A program made the position numbers and the translations under genes. Shown here piece by piece: positions 1 through 10,099 of a stretch of DNA of 64,000 nt. The notes beneath the pieces are model-generated. The model made no database searches and was not told where the DNA came from. It worked only from the letters and a program-made list of their open reading frames with translations. Each line of letters starts with the position of its first letter. Position 1 is the first letter of the stretch. Source of the stretch: Methanobrevibacter wolinii SH (GTDB lineage: Archaea > Methanobacteriota > Methanobacteria > Methanobacteriales > Methanobacteriaceae); the NCBI RefSeq assembly GCF_000621965.1, contig NZ_JHWX01000015.1:19565-83564 (forward strand). The letters are read 5' to 3'.

Positions 1-371
1 AACCACAAGTATATGGTGAATGTAGAAAAGATTGTCATGCATGTTACTTCGCTTGTCCTAGGACATATATAAGTACTGATATTTTACCTGAGGATATTGA
101 TGAAAAACCAGTTGGAGAATATATTGAAATCTTCTCTGCAAAATCAGATACTGTAACAGGTCAAGACGGTGGAATAGTTAGTAGTATTTTAATACATTTA
201 CTTGAAGAGAATATTGTTGATGAAGTATTCCTTGTAGGTCAAGATGAGAACGAACCATGGAAACCTAGATCTTTTGTTTCAGATAAAATCGAAGATGTAA
301 TTCATGCTGCTGGAACTAAATATAGTACTGTACCTATTGGATTCAAAGCATTAACTGAGAAAAAAGAATAA
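1..371 (+). CDS. FrhB/FdhB-type iron-sulfur protein, 3' part (5' end outside window)
   Basis: The frame is open from base 3 and ends with TAA at 369-371, giving at least 122 residues. Near the start there is a four-cysteine cluster (CRKDCHACYFACP) that fits a 4Fe-4S site. It is followed by GGIVSSILIHLLEENIVDEV and a later TKYSTVPIG, which resemble the N-terminal domain of the F420-hydrogenase/formate dehydrogenase beta family (PF04422). The usual large C-terminal domain of that family is missing, so this is a short member or a truncated one. A role in electron transfer with F420 or ferredoxin is family knowledge and not shown here. Its true start lies outside the window. Confidence 0.6.
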   Translation, partial: PQVYGECRKDCHACYFACPRTYISTDILPEDIDEKPVGEYIEIFSAKSDTVTGQDGGIVSSILIHLLEENIVDEVFLVGQDENEPWKPRSFVSDKIEDVIHAAGTKYSTVPIGFKALTEKKE

Positions 372-809
372 TAATAAGCTACAATGATTTTACTTAAATA
401 GAATAAATCATTTAATAATTATATAGTAAAATTTTAATAAAAGATTTCAAACAAACATTCATTTAAAACAAAGGGAATACATTGTGAAATGGAGATTTAT
501 ATTGAAGATTTTTACTCAAAAATAGAAGATATAATTTCTGATTTCAACATTTATAAAAAAAATAACCGTTAAAATATTTAAAATATTAATTGTTAGAAAT
601 AATTCAAATATCCATGCCAATCAAGAAATTTGAAATAATATTTTTTAAAACAGTAATAATATTTTAATTTATTTAAAAATTTAATCATGTTAAATCATTG
701 TATAATTAAAATATTTAAGAATTTTAATTAATATCAAAAATTATTTAATTAAAGAAATATTATATAATATTATAATACTTTTATCATGAAAAAAATCGAG
801 GTGTATTAT
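372..809. other. Intergenic spacer, no clear gene
   Basis: AT-rich spacer. One 27-codon frame (ATG 489 to stop 570-572, MEIYIEDFYSKIEDIISDF...) could be a small gene, but it has no well-placed Shine-Dalgarno site and could be chance. The promoter of the following peptidase gene should lie in the last 100 bases, where TATA-like runs are too common to pick one. Confidence 0.4.
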
Positions 810-1883
810 ATGAGTGATAAAAAAGAATCAGAATCCAAAGCTGATAAATATTTCAACATGGATTTAATGAAAGAATTATGTGTAACTAATGGTATCTCTG
901 GTTATGAAGATAATATTGCAGCTATATTTGAAAGAGAATTAAAAGATGTTGCAGATACAATTGAAAGAGATAATATGGGAAATATTATCTGTACTAAAAA
1001 AGGTAAAAAAGGTAAACCAACAGTAATGTTAGCAGCACATATGGATGAAATTGGATTAATGGTTCGTTACATTGATGATGATGGATTCTTAAGATTTACT
1101 AAAATTGGAGGAATTAATGATCAAATGTTACAAAACCAAACTGTTACTATTCACACAGCTGATGGTGATGTAACTGGTGTAATTGGTTCTAAACCACCTC
1201 ATATTACAACTGCAGAAGAAAGGAAAAAAGTAGTACCATTTGATAAAATGTTTATTGATATTGGTGCTAAAGATAAAGAAGAAGCTGAAACTATGGTTTC
1301 AGTTGGAGATCCTATTACTATTAATACAATCTTTGCTGAATATCCACATAATTGTTTTATGGGAAAAGCAATTGATAACCGTGCAGGTTGTTATGTAGTT
1401 ATGGAAGTACTTAAAAGAGTTAAAACAGATGCTACTGTTTATGGTGTAGGTACTGTTCAAGAAGAAGTAGGTCTTAAAGGTGCTAGAACTTCTGCATTTA
1501 AATTAAACCCAGATTGGGCATTTGCTTTAGATACTACATTATCTGGAGATCACCCTGGTGTAAAACCTGATGAAGCTCCTGGAAAAATGGGTGAAGGACC
1601 TGTTATAGTATTAATTGATGCAGGTGGAAGAGGAATTATCACTCCTAAAAAAGTAAGAGATTTACTTATTAATACTGGTGATAAATATGATATTCCATAC
1701 CAACTTGAAGTTGGTGATGGAGGAACTACTGATGGTAGTGTAATACATCTTACAAGAGAAGGTATTCCAACTGGAGTATTTTCAGTTCCTACTAGATATA
1801 TTCATACACCTTGCAGTGTTGCAAGTGCTGAAGATATTGAAAACACTATTGAATTAATAGTTAAAGCTATTGAATCATTATAA
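810..1883 (+). CDS. M42 family metallo-aminopeptidase
   Basis: Cytosolic dinuclear-metal aminopeptidase of the M42 (tetrahedral aminopeptidase/endoglucanase M) family, which trims amino acids from short peptides. All expected metal or catalytic residues are visible: His about 77 in AAHMDEIG, Asp about 189 in DNRAG, the Glu pair about 218-219 in QEEVG, Asp about 241 in LDTTLSGD, and His about 332 in YIHTPCS. Length (357 aa) is normal for the family. The start is set at ATG 810 because GAGGTG at 798-803 lies 6 nt upstream; an earlier in-frame ATG at 786 has no ribosome site and would put GAGGTG inside the gene. The exact peptide substrate is not predictable. Confidence 0.93.
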   Translation: MSDKKESESKADKYFNMDLMKELCVTNGISGYEDNIAAIFERELKDVADTIERDNMGNIICTKKGKKGKPTVMLAAHMDEIGLMVRYIDDDGFLRFTKIGGINDQMLQNQTVTIHTADGDVTGVIGSKPPHITTAEERKKVVPFDKMFIDIGAKDKEEAETMVSVGDPITINTIFAEYPHNCFMGKAIDNRAGCYVVMEVLKRVKTDATVYGVGTVQEEVGLKGARTSAFKLNPDWAFALDTTLSGDHPGVKPDEAPGKMGEGPVIVLIDAGGRGIITPKKVRDLLINTGDKYDIPYQLEVGDGGTTDGSVIHLTREGIPTGVFSVPTRYIHTPCSVASAEDIENTIELIVKAIESL

Positions 1884-2388
1884 ACACATAAATAGGTATA
1901 AATTTGTTTTATCAAATTTATACTCTTATTAATTATTTAAAGATACTTATTTTAATTAATAAAAATACTTAAATCTTTTAAATTTAGAAAAAACACTATT
2001 TATATAACTACTTTTTTTATAAAAATATAAATTAAAAATATCCTATTTATCATCAGTATATTACAATTAAAAACAATAAACTAGATTTTAATAACAAATT
2101 AAAAAAAATATACACAAATAATAAAACAAACTATTTTCCTAAAATAACAATTAAAAATTAGAAATTAAAAAGCAATAAACTAGTTTCTAATAAAATAACC
2201 ATATTAAATTCATTATTTTCTATTTATTTTTAATATTATAGTAAAAAAATATAATATTAAAAACTATTTAGTAAAATATATTAAATATATAATACATAAT
2301 AAATTACACTATTATTTTATCTATATTTCTTGTATATAAAAAAATTATATACTTATTTTTATTTAATTTATAATAACTAGGGGTAACA
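1884..2388. other. Intergenic spacer with degenerate short repeats
   Basis: About 500 AT-rich bases between the peptidase and the giant helicase gene. Related phrases such as 'aaaaacaataaactag' (about 2069) and 'aaaagcaataaactag' (about 2168) recur about 100 bases apart, with similar text between, so the spacer looks like an old degenerate duplication. No coding frame or RNA gene was recognised. The downstream gene has AGGGG at 2379-2383 as its ribosome site. Confidence 0.4.
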
Positions 2389-5300
2389 ATGGGTAAATCA
2401 TCTTCAAAAAAAATAAAAAAAGAGTTTAAAGATTTAAGAAAAAATCTTCTTGATTTAACATTAAGGAATCAATTATTGAACTTTAAAGATCGTAATCAAA
2501 CTCTTTCATTCCCTAATCAAAAACCAACAAATGTTTATAAAAGACTTGTCTTACAAAACAAGAAAATGAATTTTGTTCCAAAAGGTAAGGATAAAGAGAA
2601 CTCATCTAAATGGAGTCTACATAAACCAGAGATTTTTTCAGATGATAAATCCTTAGAAACTAATCTCACTCCTAATGAATTACAAAAAAAATTATTTTAT
2701 ATTAATAACCAATCTAAAACAATGCTTCAAGAGCAAGGTTATAATATTTTATATATTGCAATTGGTTTTTTAAGATGGTTTGATAAACATAAACCTAAAA
2801 AAGCTAATCTTGCACCTTTAATTTTAATACCTGTAGCTATGGAAAGAAAACAAGCAGGAAATTCTTTTGTAATTAGATGGACTGGTGAAGATATTCAAAC
2901 AAATATTTCACTTAAAACTAAACTTGCAGAAGATGGAATAAAAATCCCAGATTTTGAAGCTAAAAACTATGTAGAAGCTCCAAGCCAATATATGGATGAA
3001 ATTAAAAAAGCTATTAGATTCAAAGGTAATTGGAAAGTTACAGACAAAGTTGCATTAGGTTTCTTTTCATTTACTAAATTTATAATGTATAATGATTTAA
3101 ATCCTGAAAGTTGGGGTGATGATGTAGATTTAACTAATCATCCACTTATACAAGCAATATTTGATCCATCAGTTAATGATACAGAAAGTTTTGATGAAAA
3201 TGATGTAGATAAAATAAATTATAAAGATATGTATCAAGTTTTAGATGCAGATTCATCACAGATTGCTGTTATTGAAGATGTTAAAGCTGGTCGTAATCTT
3301 GTTGTTGAAGGACCACCAGGAACAGGTAAATCTCAAACTATTGTTAATTTAATAGCAGAATTAATTGCAGATGGTAAAACTGTTTTATTTGTATCTGAAA
3401 AGATGGCTGCATTAGAAGTAGTAAAAGATAGATTAACTGCAGTTGGACTTGGAAAATATATTTTAGAATTACATTCACATAAAACAAGACGTAAAAAATT
3501 TATTAAAGAACTTAAAAAATCTGCAACAGTACGTTCTACTAGTGATAAAAATATTGATAGAACTATACGTAAACTTGAAACACTTAAAGTTCAATTAGAT
3601 GATTATGCAGAAATAATACATAAACCATTATATTCTATTAGTTTATCTGCTTATGATTTATATGGAAGAAAAGAATTTGCAGAAGAATATTTTAAAACAG
3701 AAGGTAAAATATTACCTCTTGTTAGATTTGAACACCCTGAAGATTTAACAATGAAAGACCTTGATGATATTGTTTTATCTCTTGAAAATCTTGCAGAATT
3801 ACATGGTACTATTAATAAAGATAATCCTTGGAGTTATTGTTCACCAAAAAGTTTACTTCCAAGTGATTTAAGAGAAATACAAATATTAATTGCAGACTCA
3901 TCAGAAGCTCTTGATAGATTTAATATTGAAGCAGATATTGCTGAAGAAAATTTTGGTATTAAAAAGGCTAAAAATTTAAGAAATCTTGATAAAACAATTA
4001 AATCTTTAGATTTCTTAGATAAAGAAGTACCAATAATAGATAAAGATTTGTTAAGTTCATCTGCATGGGATAATCCTAAAATTGCTGAAAAGTTAATTAA
4101 TGACTTAGAACACTATCAAAAATCTGCAAAAATATTAGATAAGTTTAATCCTACAATACTTAATGTAGATATTAATAGTTTAATAAATACAATAAAAGAA
4201 GGATCCCATAAGAAATTTAGACTATTTTCTAAATCTAATACTAAAGTTGTTGAAGAATTTTATAAAGGGAAAGTTCCTGGAGATTCAGCGGTTATATCTG
4301 ATTTAAATGCAATTAAAAAGTTTAAAGAAGAGAAAACTGAAATTGAAAGTGAAGATACCATTGGAAAATCATATTTCTCAAATTATTGGTCTTTAAATGC
4401 AGATATTAAAGAACTTAAAAAAATTTATAATTGGATGTTTGAATTAAAACAATATCTCAATGAAGATATTTTTACAGATAAAGTATTTGATTACCTTACA
4501 AATGATTTTAAAACAACATCTATTAAAGAATCATTGAAAGATTATATTAAAGAAGGAAATAATTTTAGACATGAATTACATAAACTTCAAACAACTTTAA
4601 AACCAAATACAAAAGTAATATTTAAAAAAGATGCTGAAGATGTATTATTCACTGAATGGGTAAACCAATTTAGTAAATGGAATGGCCATTTCTCAAGCTT
4701 ACATTTATGGAGTCAATATTTAAATACTAAAAATAAATGTATGAATTCTGAAGCTAAATTATTTATTAATACTATTGAAAAAAGGAATATTAAAAAGGAT
4801 GAAGTTAATGCATTAGTTTCAGGAAATTTTGCAGATAGTTTACTTAATAAAGTATTTATAGATAATCCTGAATTAAGTTCCTTTGTTGGAGAATTACATG
4901 AAAACCGTATTAAAGAATTCCAAGATTTAGATAGAAAAATTTTAAAATTAAATCAAAAAAGAGTATTTAATAAACTTAATAAAAATATTCCTAAAATCTA
5001 TGGAGGAGCAAGTAATCCTGAGGCTAAAATCCTTGCTGGAGAATTTACAAGAAAAAGTGGGCATCTACCAGTTAGATCACTTCTTGAAAAAACAGGAGAT
5101 ATCATTAAAAAAATCAAACCTATATTTATGATGAGTCCATTATCTATTGCTCAGTATCTTGATCCAACTAATCCAAAATTACAATTTGATGTTGTTATCT
5201 TTGATGAAGCAAGTCAAGTAAAACCTGAAGATGCTCTTGGTGCATTTATGCGTGGTAAAACAGCAGTTGTTATGGGAGATACTCAACAATTACCACCTAC

Positions 5301-8300
5301 AAGTTTCTTTGATCAAATTGCTGATGGAGACTCACATGAAGAAGTAGCTAGTGCTAATGATATGGAAAGTATTTTACATCTTTGTAAATTATCTTTTCCT
5401 GTTAAAATGTTAAAATGGCATTACAGAAGTCGTCACGAATCACTTATTGCTGTATCAAATAGAGAATTTTATGATAACCAATTACTTGTTTATCCATCTC
5501 CTTCACATGATGATCCAGAATTAGGTCTTAAATTTAGATATTGTCCAGATACAATATATGAAAGAGGTGAAGGTTCATATAATCGTGGAGAAGCTAAAGA
5601 AGTTGTTAAAGAAATATTTAAACACTTTGAAAAATATGGGGACAGTAAAAGTTTAGGAGTAGGTACATTCTCAGTTGCTCAAAGGAATGCAATCTTAGAA
5701 GAACTTGAAGTTGAACGTAAAAACCATCCTGAACTTGAACCATTATTCTCTGAAAACAGACCAGATAGATTCTTTGTTAAAAACCTTGAAACAATTCAAG
5801 GTGATGAAAGAGATGTTATTCTTATTAGTGTAGGTTATGGTTTTGATCAAAATAGAAAAATGTCTTTGAACTTCGGTCCTTTAAATCAAGATGGAGGAGA
5901 AAGACGTTTAAATGTACTTGTTACTCGTGCAAAAGAAAAATGTGTAGTATTTTCTAACTTCAGATCACATGATATGCATTTAACTGCTAACCCACCATTT
6001 GGTGTACGTGCACTTAAAGAATTCTTAGAATATGCAGAAAGCTTAACTATTGGAAATATTCCAAATGAAGATGATACTGTAGAACCATTTGAAGAAGGAA
6101 TATATACTTTCTTAGTTGATAATGGATATACTGTTGATAAACATGTTGGTTGTGCAGGTTTCAGAGTAGATCTTGCTATTGTAGATGAGAACAATCCTGG
6201 AAGATATATCTTAGGTATTACTACTGATGGTAAAATGTATGCTTCAAGTAAGGTTGCACGTGATAGAGATAGACTTAGAGAACAAGTTCTTGATGGTTTA
6301 GGTTGGAAATTATACCATTTATGGTCTACTGATTGGTATAGAAATGAAGAAGCTTCTAAAAAACGTCTTTTAGATAGAGTTCAACAAGCAAAACTTGATA
6401 TTATTGAAGATGATAAAAAACGTGCTGAAGAAGAACGTAAATTCCAAGAAAGAATGAAAGCCGAAAAAGAAAGAAGACTTGAAGAAGCACGTAGACTTAA
6501 AGAACAAGAAGAAAATGAAGTTAAAGAAACTACAGATGACTTTAAAGAAATTAATGATAATGATGATAATCAAAATATAAGAAACAATACAGAAATTGAA
6601 ATAAGTAATATACCAAGTGATACTGAAAATAAAATAAGTAACTTAGCAGAAAATAATGATACAAATAATATTACTGCAGATAATCATTTTGAAAACAAAT
6701 ATACCACAAAACCAAAAGAAAATAATAGTAATTACAGAAATACAAAATCTAATTATGAAACTAAAGAAGATATTGCTCGTGAAGAAGCAAGATCTAGAGA
6801 ATTAATAAATCAATTTTCAAATAATGAAGATTCAAAAAATGAATACATTAATGAAAATGAATCAAATGATGTATATGATGAACTTGAAGAACCATTAATT
6901 GTTAATAATGATTTAATATCTCAACTTAAGAAAGAATCTGAAGAAGAAATATTAACTAGTAGTCAAAATAATGATAGCTTTATTAAAAATAATGATAATA
7001 GTCAATATGACAGAATCAATAAATTAAATAGTAAACTTGAAAAATCTTTTAATAAACTTGGTGAAGCAGAAAATAAACATAGAAATTCAATTTCTGAATT
7101 TATTGGTTCAAAGATTTCTAATATAAATAGAAAAAATGATAATGAATCATTTGAAGATATAAATAATTATAATCAAGAAACAGATTATAATACAATAAAA
7201 GATATTAATGAAAAAGAAAATGATTTAATTGATGAAGATTTCAAAACTACTAACGAAACAAATCAAGAAACAGATGAAAATACATCTAATACAGACAAAA
7301 ATATTGGCAAAAATTCAAGAAATATACTTAATACAGATAAAAATATAGAAAATACAAGAAATATACCTAATACAGACAAAAAAACAAGAGATATACATAA
7401 TACAGAAAAAGATAATATTAATCCTGAAGAGAAAATTCTATTTTCTGATGATGAATATGAATATGTTGAAGTTCCAAGTAATAGGAAACTTAAAGATGGA
7501 GAAAAAGAAATCTCAAATGATGAAATGAAACATATTGAAGAAATAGAAGAAGAAAATACAAATAATGACGAAACAATAATTTATGATAACGGAAAAATGA
7601 AAGAAGATACTATTGAAAACGGAAAAATACCTAAAGTCCACTTTAGAAAAAGATTCAATAAAATCAATGATAAAGTGGATAGTGATGATCAAAAATTAGA
7701 GGAAATGATTAACATTATTGTTAATAATAAAGATGACAGTCCTTTAAATACTTACAGTGAAATATCAGAAAATAAACCAGCAATTAGTAAAGATTCAGAT
7801 TTAAACATTATAAATGATAATGATATAAATCTTAAAACTAACGATAAAAAAGATAACATAAACTTAGAATATAAATCAGAAGATGAAATTGATAACTTAT
7901 TTGATGATAAAGAAATAGATGAAGATCAAGAAATCATTAATGAAATAATGAATTCAAATGATTCTACTAATGTAGTTACTAAAGATTATGAATCAAATAC
8001 TTATGATGATTCTAAAAATAACCCTAATGTAATTACTGAAGATTATGAATCAAATACTTATGATGATTATTATACAGATACTGATTTTAATAATCCTTTA
8101 AGAAAAAACAATGTTCAATATGATATTGAAGATAAAGATGATGAATCAATAATAGACAAAATATCTAAATTTAAAAAAGAACTTGAATATATTAATGATT
8201 CATTAAAAGAAATTGAAAATAATACACAACCTAAAAAAACACATGTAATTGATAGAACTACTGAATTTAACTATGATGACTATGATAATTCAAATGATGA

Positions 8301-9219
8301 ATTTATTCCATTAGAAGATAATGAAGAATATGTAGATAATCATAATGACTATGATGATTATACAACATATTCTAATGAATATATAACTGATGATACTGTT
8401 ATTACTAATGATATTCCAGAAAATCTAATAAATAATGTAAATAATCACAATAATGAAAAACTTCAAGAAAATTCAATAAATAATACAAACAACCACAAAC
8501 TTCAAGAAAATTCAATAAACAAAGTAAACAACCATAATAATAAATTAGAATCAGAAAAATTAGAAGAAATCATTGAAGATGCAGATAAAGATTATAAAAA
8601 GATTGAAAATGAAAGAAAAAAAGAATCAAATAGTCTTAAAGCATATGATAATAGAACATTACCAAATAAAGATAAATCAATGAAAGATTATATTAAAAAA
8701 TATAATGAATTTAAAGATTTACCATTAAAAACACAAGATGATGTATATGATAAACCAATATCATTTATTGCTGAAGTAATATCACAAATAGTTGATGTTG
8801 AAGGTCCAGTTCATAAGGATATAATTATTAAAAGAATTAAAGAAAGTTCTGGAATTAAAAGAGCAGGATCTAAACTTAAATCTACAGTTAATGATGGTAT
8901 AAAATCAGCAGAAAATGAAGGTTTAATATATATTGTTGATGATTTTTTATATTCTAATAAAAATCAAGAAATACAAGTTAGAAAACGTTCTAAACCAAAT
9001 ATTGATTTAATTTCTGATGATGAAATAGGAGCTAATATTAAATTAGTTCTTATATTTAAAGAACATTTAACTGATGAAAAATTAACAAGAGCAGTTGCTC
9101 GTAATTTTGGTTTTAAATCAACATCTAAAAAAACTGCTAAGAAAATTAATTCAGTAATTGACTTAATGTTAGCAAAAGAAATATTAGAACTTGTACAAGG
9201 AGAAATACAACTTAAATAA
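2389..9219 (+). CDS. Giant DUF4011 superfamily 1 helicase with Vsr-like nuclease and DUF3320 domains
   Basis: A 2276-residue protein. Order of parts: DUF4011 at about 10-260 (KNLLDLTLRNQLLNF near residue 19); Walker A GPPGTGKS at 308-315; motif II DEAS at 939-942 followed by GDTQQLPP; C-terminal SF1 helicase motifs up to about 1190 (ETIQGDERDVI, LNVLVTRAKEK); a Vsr/DUF559-like nuclease domain (REase_MTES_1575 type) at about 1235-1340; a charged helical stretch at about 1343-1390; about 700 residues of Asn/Asp/Glu/Lys-rich low complexity; DUF3320 at about 2125-2190; and a short C-terminal domain. The helicase-nuclease plan is known from large proteins suspected or shown to act in DNA repair or anti-phage defence, but the role here is inference. 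The gene stands alone, with AGGGG 5 nt before the ATG. Confidence 0.85.
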   Translation: MGKSSSKKIKKEFKDLRKNLLDLTLRNQLLNFKDRNQTLSFPNQKPTNVYKRLVLQNKKMNFVPKGKDKENSSKWSLHKPEIFSDDKSLETNLTPNELQKKLFYINNQSKTMLQEQGYNILYIAIGFLRWFDKHKPKKANLAPLILIPVAMERKQAGNSFVIRWTGEDIQTNISLKTKLAEDGIKIPDFEAKNYVEAPSQYMDEIKKAIRFKGNWKVTDKVALGFFSFTKFIMYNDLNPESWGDDVDLTNHPLIQAIFDPSVNDTESFDENDVDKINYKDMYQVLDADSSQIAVIEDVKAGRNLVVEGPPGTGKSQTIVNLIAELIADGKTVLFVSEKMAALEVVKDRLTAVGLGKYILELHSHKTRRKKFIKELKKSATVRSTSDKNIDRTIRKLETLKVQLDDYAEIIHKPLYSISLSAYDLYGRKEFAEEYFKTEGKILPLVRFEHPEDLTMKDLDDIVLSLENLAELHGTINKDNPWSYCSPKSLLPSDLREIQILIADSSEALDRFNIEADIAEENFGIKKAKNLRNLDKTIKSLDFLDKEVPIIDKDLLSSSAWDNPKIAEKLINDLEHYQKSAKILDKFNPTILNVDINSLINTIKEGSHKKFRLFSKSNTKVVEEFYKGKVPGDSAVISDLNAIKKFKEEKTEIESEDTIGKSYFSNYWSLNADIKELKKIYNWMFELKQYLNEDIFTDKVFDYLTNDFKTTSIKESLKDYIKEGNNFRHELHKLQTTLKPNTKVIFKKDAEDVLFTEWVNQFSKWNGHFSSLHLWSQYLNTKNKCMNSEAKLFINTIEKRNIKKDEVNALVSGNFADSLLNKVFIDNPELSSFVGELHENRIKEFQDLDRKILKLNQKRVFNKLNKNIPKIYGGASNPEAKILAGEFTRKSGHLPVRSLLEKTGDIIKKIKPIFMMSPLSIAQYLDPTNPKLQFDVVIFDEASQVKPEDALGAFMRGKTAVVMGDTQQLPPTSFFDQIADGDSHEEVASANDMESILHLCKLSFPVKMLKWHYRSRHESLIAVSNREFYDNQLLVYPSPSHDDPELGLKFRYCPDTIYERGEGSYNRGEAKEVVKEIFKHFEKYGDSKSLGVGTFSVAQRNAILEELEVERKNHPELEPLFSENRPDRFFVKNLETIQGDERDVILISVGYGFDQNRKMSLNFGPLNQDGGERRLNVLVTRAKEKCVVFSNFRSHDMHLTANPPFGVRALKEFLEYAESLTIGNIPNEDDTVEPFEEGIYTFLVDNGYTVDKHVGCAGFRVDLAIVDENNPGRYILGITTDGKMYASSKVARDRDRLREQVLDGLGWKLYHLWSTDWYRNEEASKKRLLDRVQQAKLDIIEDDKKRAEEERKFQERMKAEKERRLEEARRLKEQEENEVKETTDDFKEINDNDDNQNIRNNTEIEISNIPSDTENKISNLAENNDTNNITADNHFENKYTTKPKENNSNYRNTKSNYETKEDIAREEARSRELINQFSNNEDSKNEYINENESNDVYDELEEPLIVNNDLISQLKKESEEEILTSSQNNDSFIKNNDNSQYDRINKLNSKLEKSFNKLGEAENKHRNSISEFIGSKISNINRKNDNESFEDINNYNQETDYNTIKDINEKENDLIDEDFKTTNETNQETDENTSNTDKNIGKNSRNILNTDKNIENTRNIPNTDKKTRDIHNTEKDNINPEEKILFSDDEYEYVEVPSNRKLKDGEKEISNDEMKHIEEIEEENTNNDETIIYDNGKMKEDTIENGKIPKVHFRKRFNKINDKVDSDDQKLEEMINIIVNNKDDSPLNTYSEISENKPAISKDSDLNIINDNDINLKTNDKKDNINLEYKSEDEIDNLFDDKEIDEDQEIINEIMNSNDSTNVVTKDYESNTYDDSKNNPNVITEDYESNTYDDYYTDTDFNNPLRKNNVQYDIEDKDDESIIDKISKFKKELEYINDSLKEIENNTQPKKTHVIDRTTEFNYDDYDNSNDEFIPLEDNEEYVDNHNDYDDYTTYSNEYITDDTVITNDIPENLINNVNNHNNEKLQENSINNTNNHKLQENSINKVNNHNNKLESEKLEEIIEDADKDYKKIENERKKESNSLKAYDNRTLPNKDKSMKDYIKKYNEFKDLPLKTQDDVYDKPISFIAEVISQIVDVEGPVHKDIIIKRIKESSGIKRAGSKLKSTVNDGIKSAENEGLIYIVDDFLYSNKNQEIQVRKRSKPNIDLISDDEIGANIKLVLIFKEHLTDEKLTRAVARNFGFKSTSKKTAKKINSVIDLMLAKEILELVQGEIQLK

Positions 9220-9689
9220 TCTCCAAAGTTTTAATATTTAACTTTTTTTTAATTTTTAATATATAATAAAATTTAATTAGTTTAAGGAATATTAAAAACT
9301 AAATTAATTAATAAGTATATAGAATTTGTTTTAATAAACCTTTTTTAAAAAAGTCTTAAATTTAATTTTCAATTATAAAATGAAGTCTAGATTTTTATAA
9401 GAAGTATTTTCTAATAGTTTATAATGTTAATAAATCAATTTAGAGCTTAATATATTTAGTTATATTTAAAATTAATACTTTTAATTAATTAAATAATTTA
9501 AAATTATATTAAAATTTTCTTAATAATAAAAAATATAAGAAAATTAATACAAAAATAGGAATTTATTTAAAATTAAGTTAATATTTATAAAAAAAGGTTT
9601 AATAAAATAAATAAGAATGATTATAGAAATAAAAAAAAGGTTTAATATACTTTTTAAAAAAAAACATACGTTTAAGGGGGTGAATATGT

Positions 9690-9740
9690 ATGATTTTCTA
9701 TAATCATCCTATTAGGTATAAGAATAAATCTCATACCTAA
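9690..9740 (+). CDS. Possible 16-residue ORF with a strong ribosome binding site
   Basis: AAGGGGGTGA (9674-9683) differs by one base from a perfect Shine-Dalgarno site and sits 6 nt before ATG 9690. The frame encodes MIFYNHPIRYKNKSHT and stops at 9738-9740. The same bases form inverted repeats (ATGATT/AATCAT at 9690-9707 and ATTAGGTAT/ATACCTAAT at 9711-9741). It could therefore be a leader peptide, a small protein or a structured RNA. Function unknown. Confidence 0.3.
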   Translation: MIFYNHPIRYKNKSHT

Positions 9741-9741
9741 T
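9711..9741 (+). ncRNA. Hairpin in the GC-richer island (possible structured RNA)
   Basis: ATTAGGTAT (9711-9719) pairs perfectly with ATACCTAAT (9733-9741) across a 13-nt loop. A smaller hairpin, ATGATT/AATCAT, lies just upstream. There is no U-run afterwards, so it does not look like a plain terminator. Confidence 0.3.
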
Positions 9742-10099
9742 AATTTATAAATATTTTATAACATATAAAGCTTTTGATAATTTTTCATAAATACATAAAA
9801 GTTTAATTAAAATCAATGAAAATGTATAAAATTTTTTATATAAATTATACAAAAACAAAAGAAAGAATAAGATTTTTAATTAAATTAATAAAATTTTTAA
9901 CAATAAACTAATAATTAATAAATAAAAATAAGATTTATTAAATGAAATTTAATTTACTAAAGATATTTTTAAAAAAAAAATTTAAAAAACTAATAAATAA
10001 AACATTTAAAAACTTAATATAAATTAGAAAAAACAATATTAATAAATAAAAAAAAATATTTTATATATTTATTATAATAAAATTAAGGAAAATATTACA

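Larger units (their letters stand above)
9220..10099. other. 880-bp spacer containing one GC-richer structured island
   Basis: The only part that stands out is 9664-9745, described separately as a possible short ORF or structured RNA. The rest is AT-rich with no coding frame. A weak inverted repeat near 9276-9310 (TTTAATTAGTTT and AAACTAAATTAA, imperfect) may help end the helicase transcript. Confidence 0.4.

Noticed and set aside
489..572. 27-codon ORF after the first gene
   Set aside because: No ribosome site at a proper distance and composition no different from chance; kept only as a note in the spacer entry.
786..809. Upstream ATG for the M42 peptidase
   Set aside because: It has no ribosome site and would bury the GAGGTG that precedes ATG 810.
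5886..6194. Minus-strand frame of about 100 codons inside the helicase gene
   Set aside because: It is a mirror of conserved helicase coding sequence with no ribosome site; the same holds for the other antisense frames within long genes.
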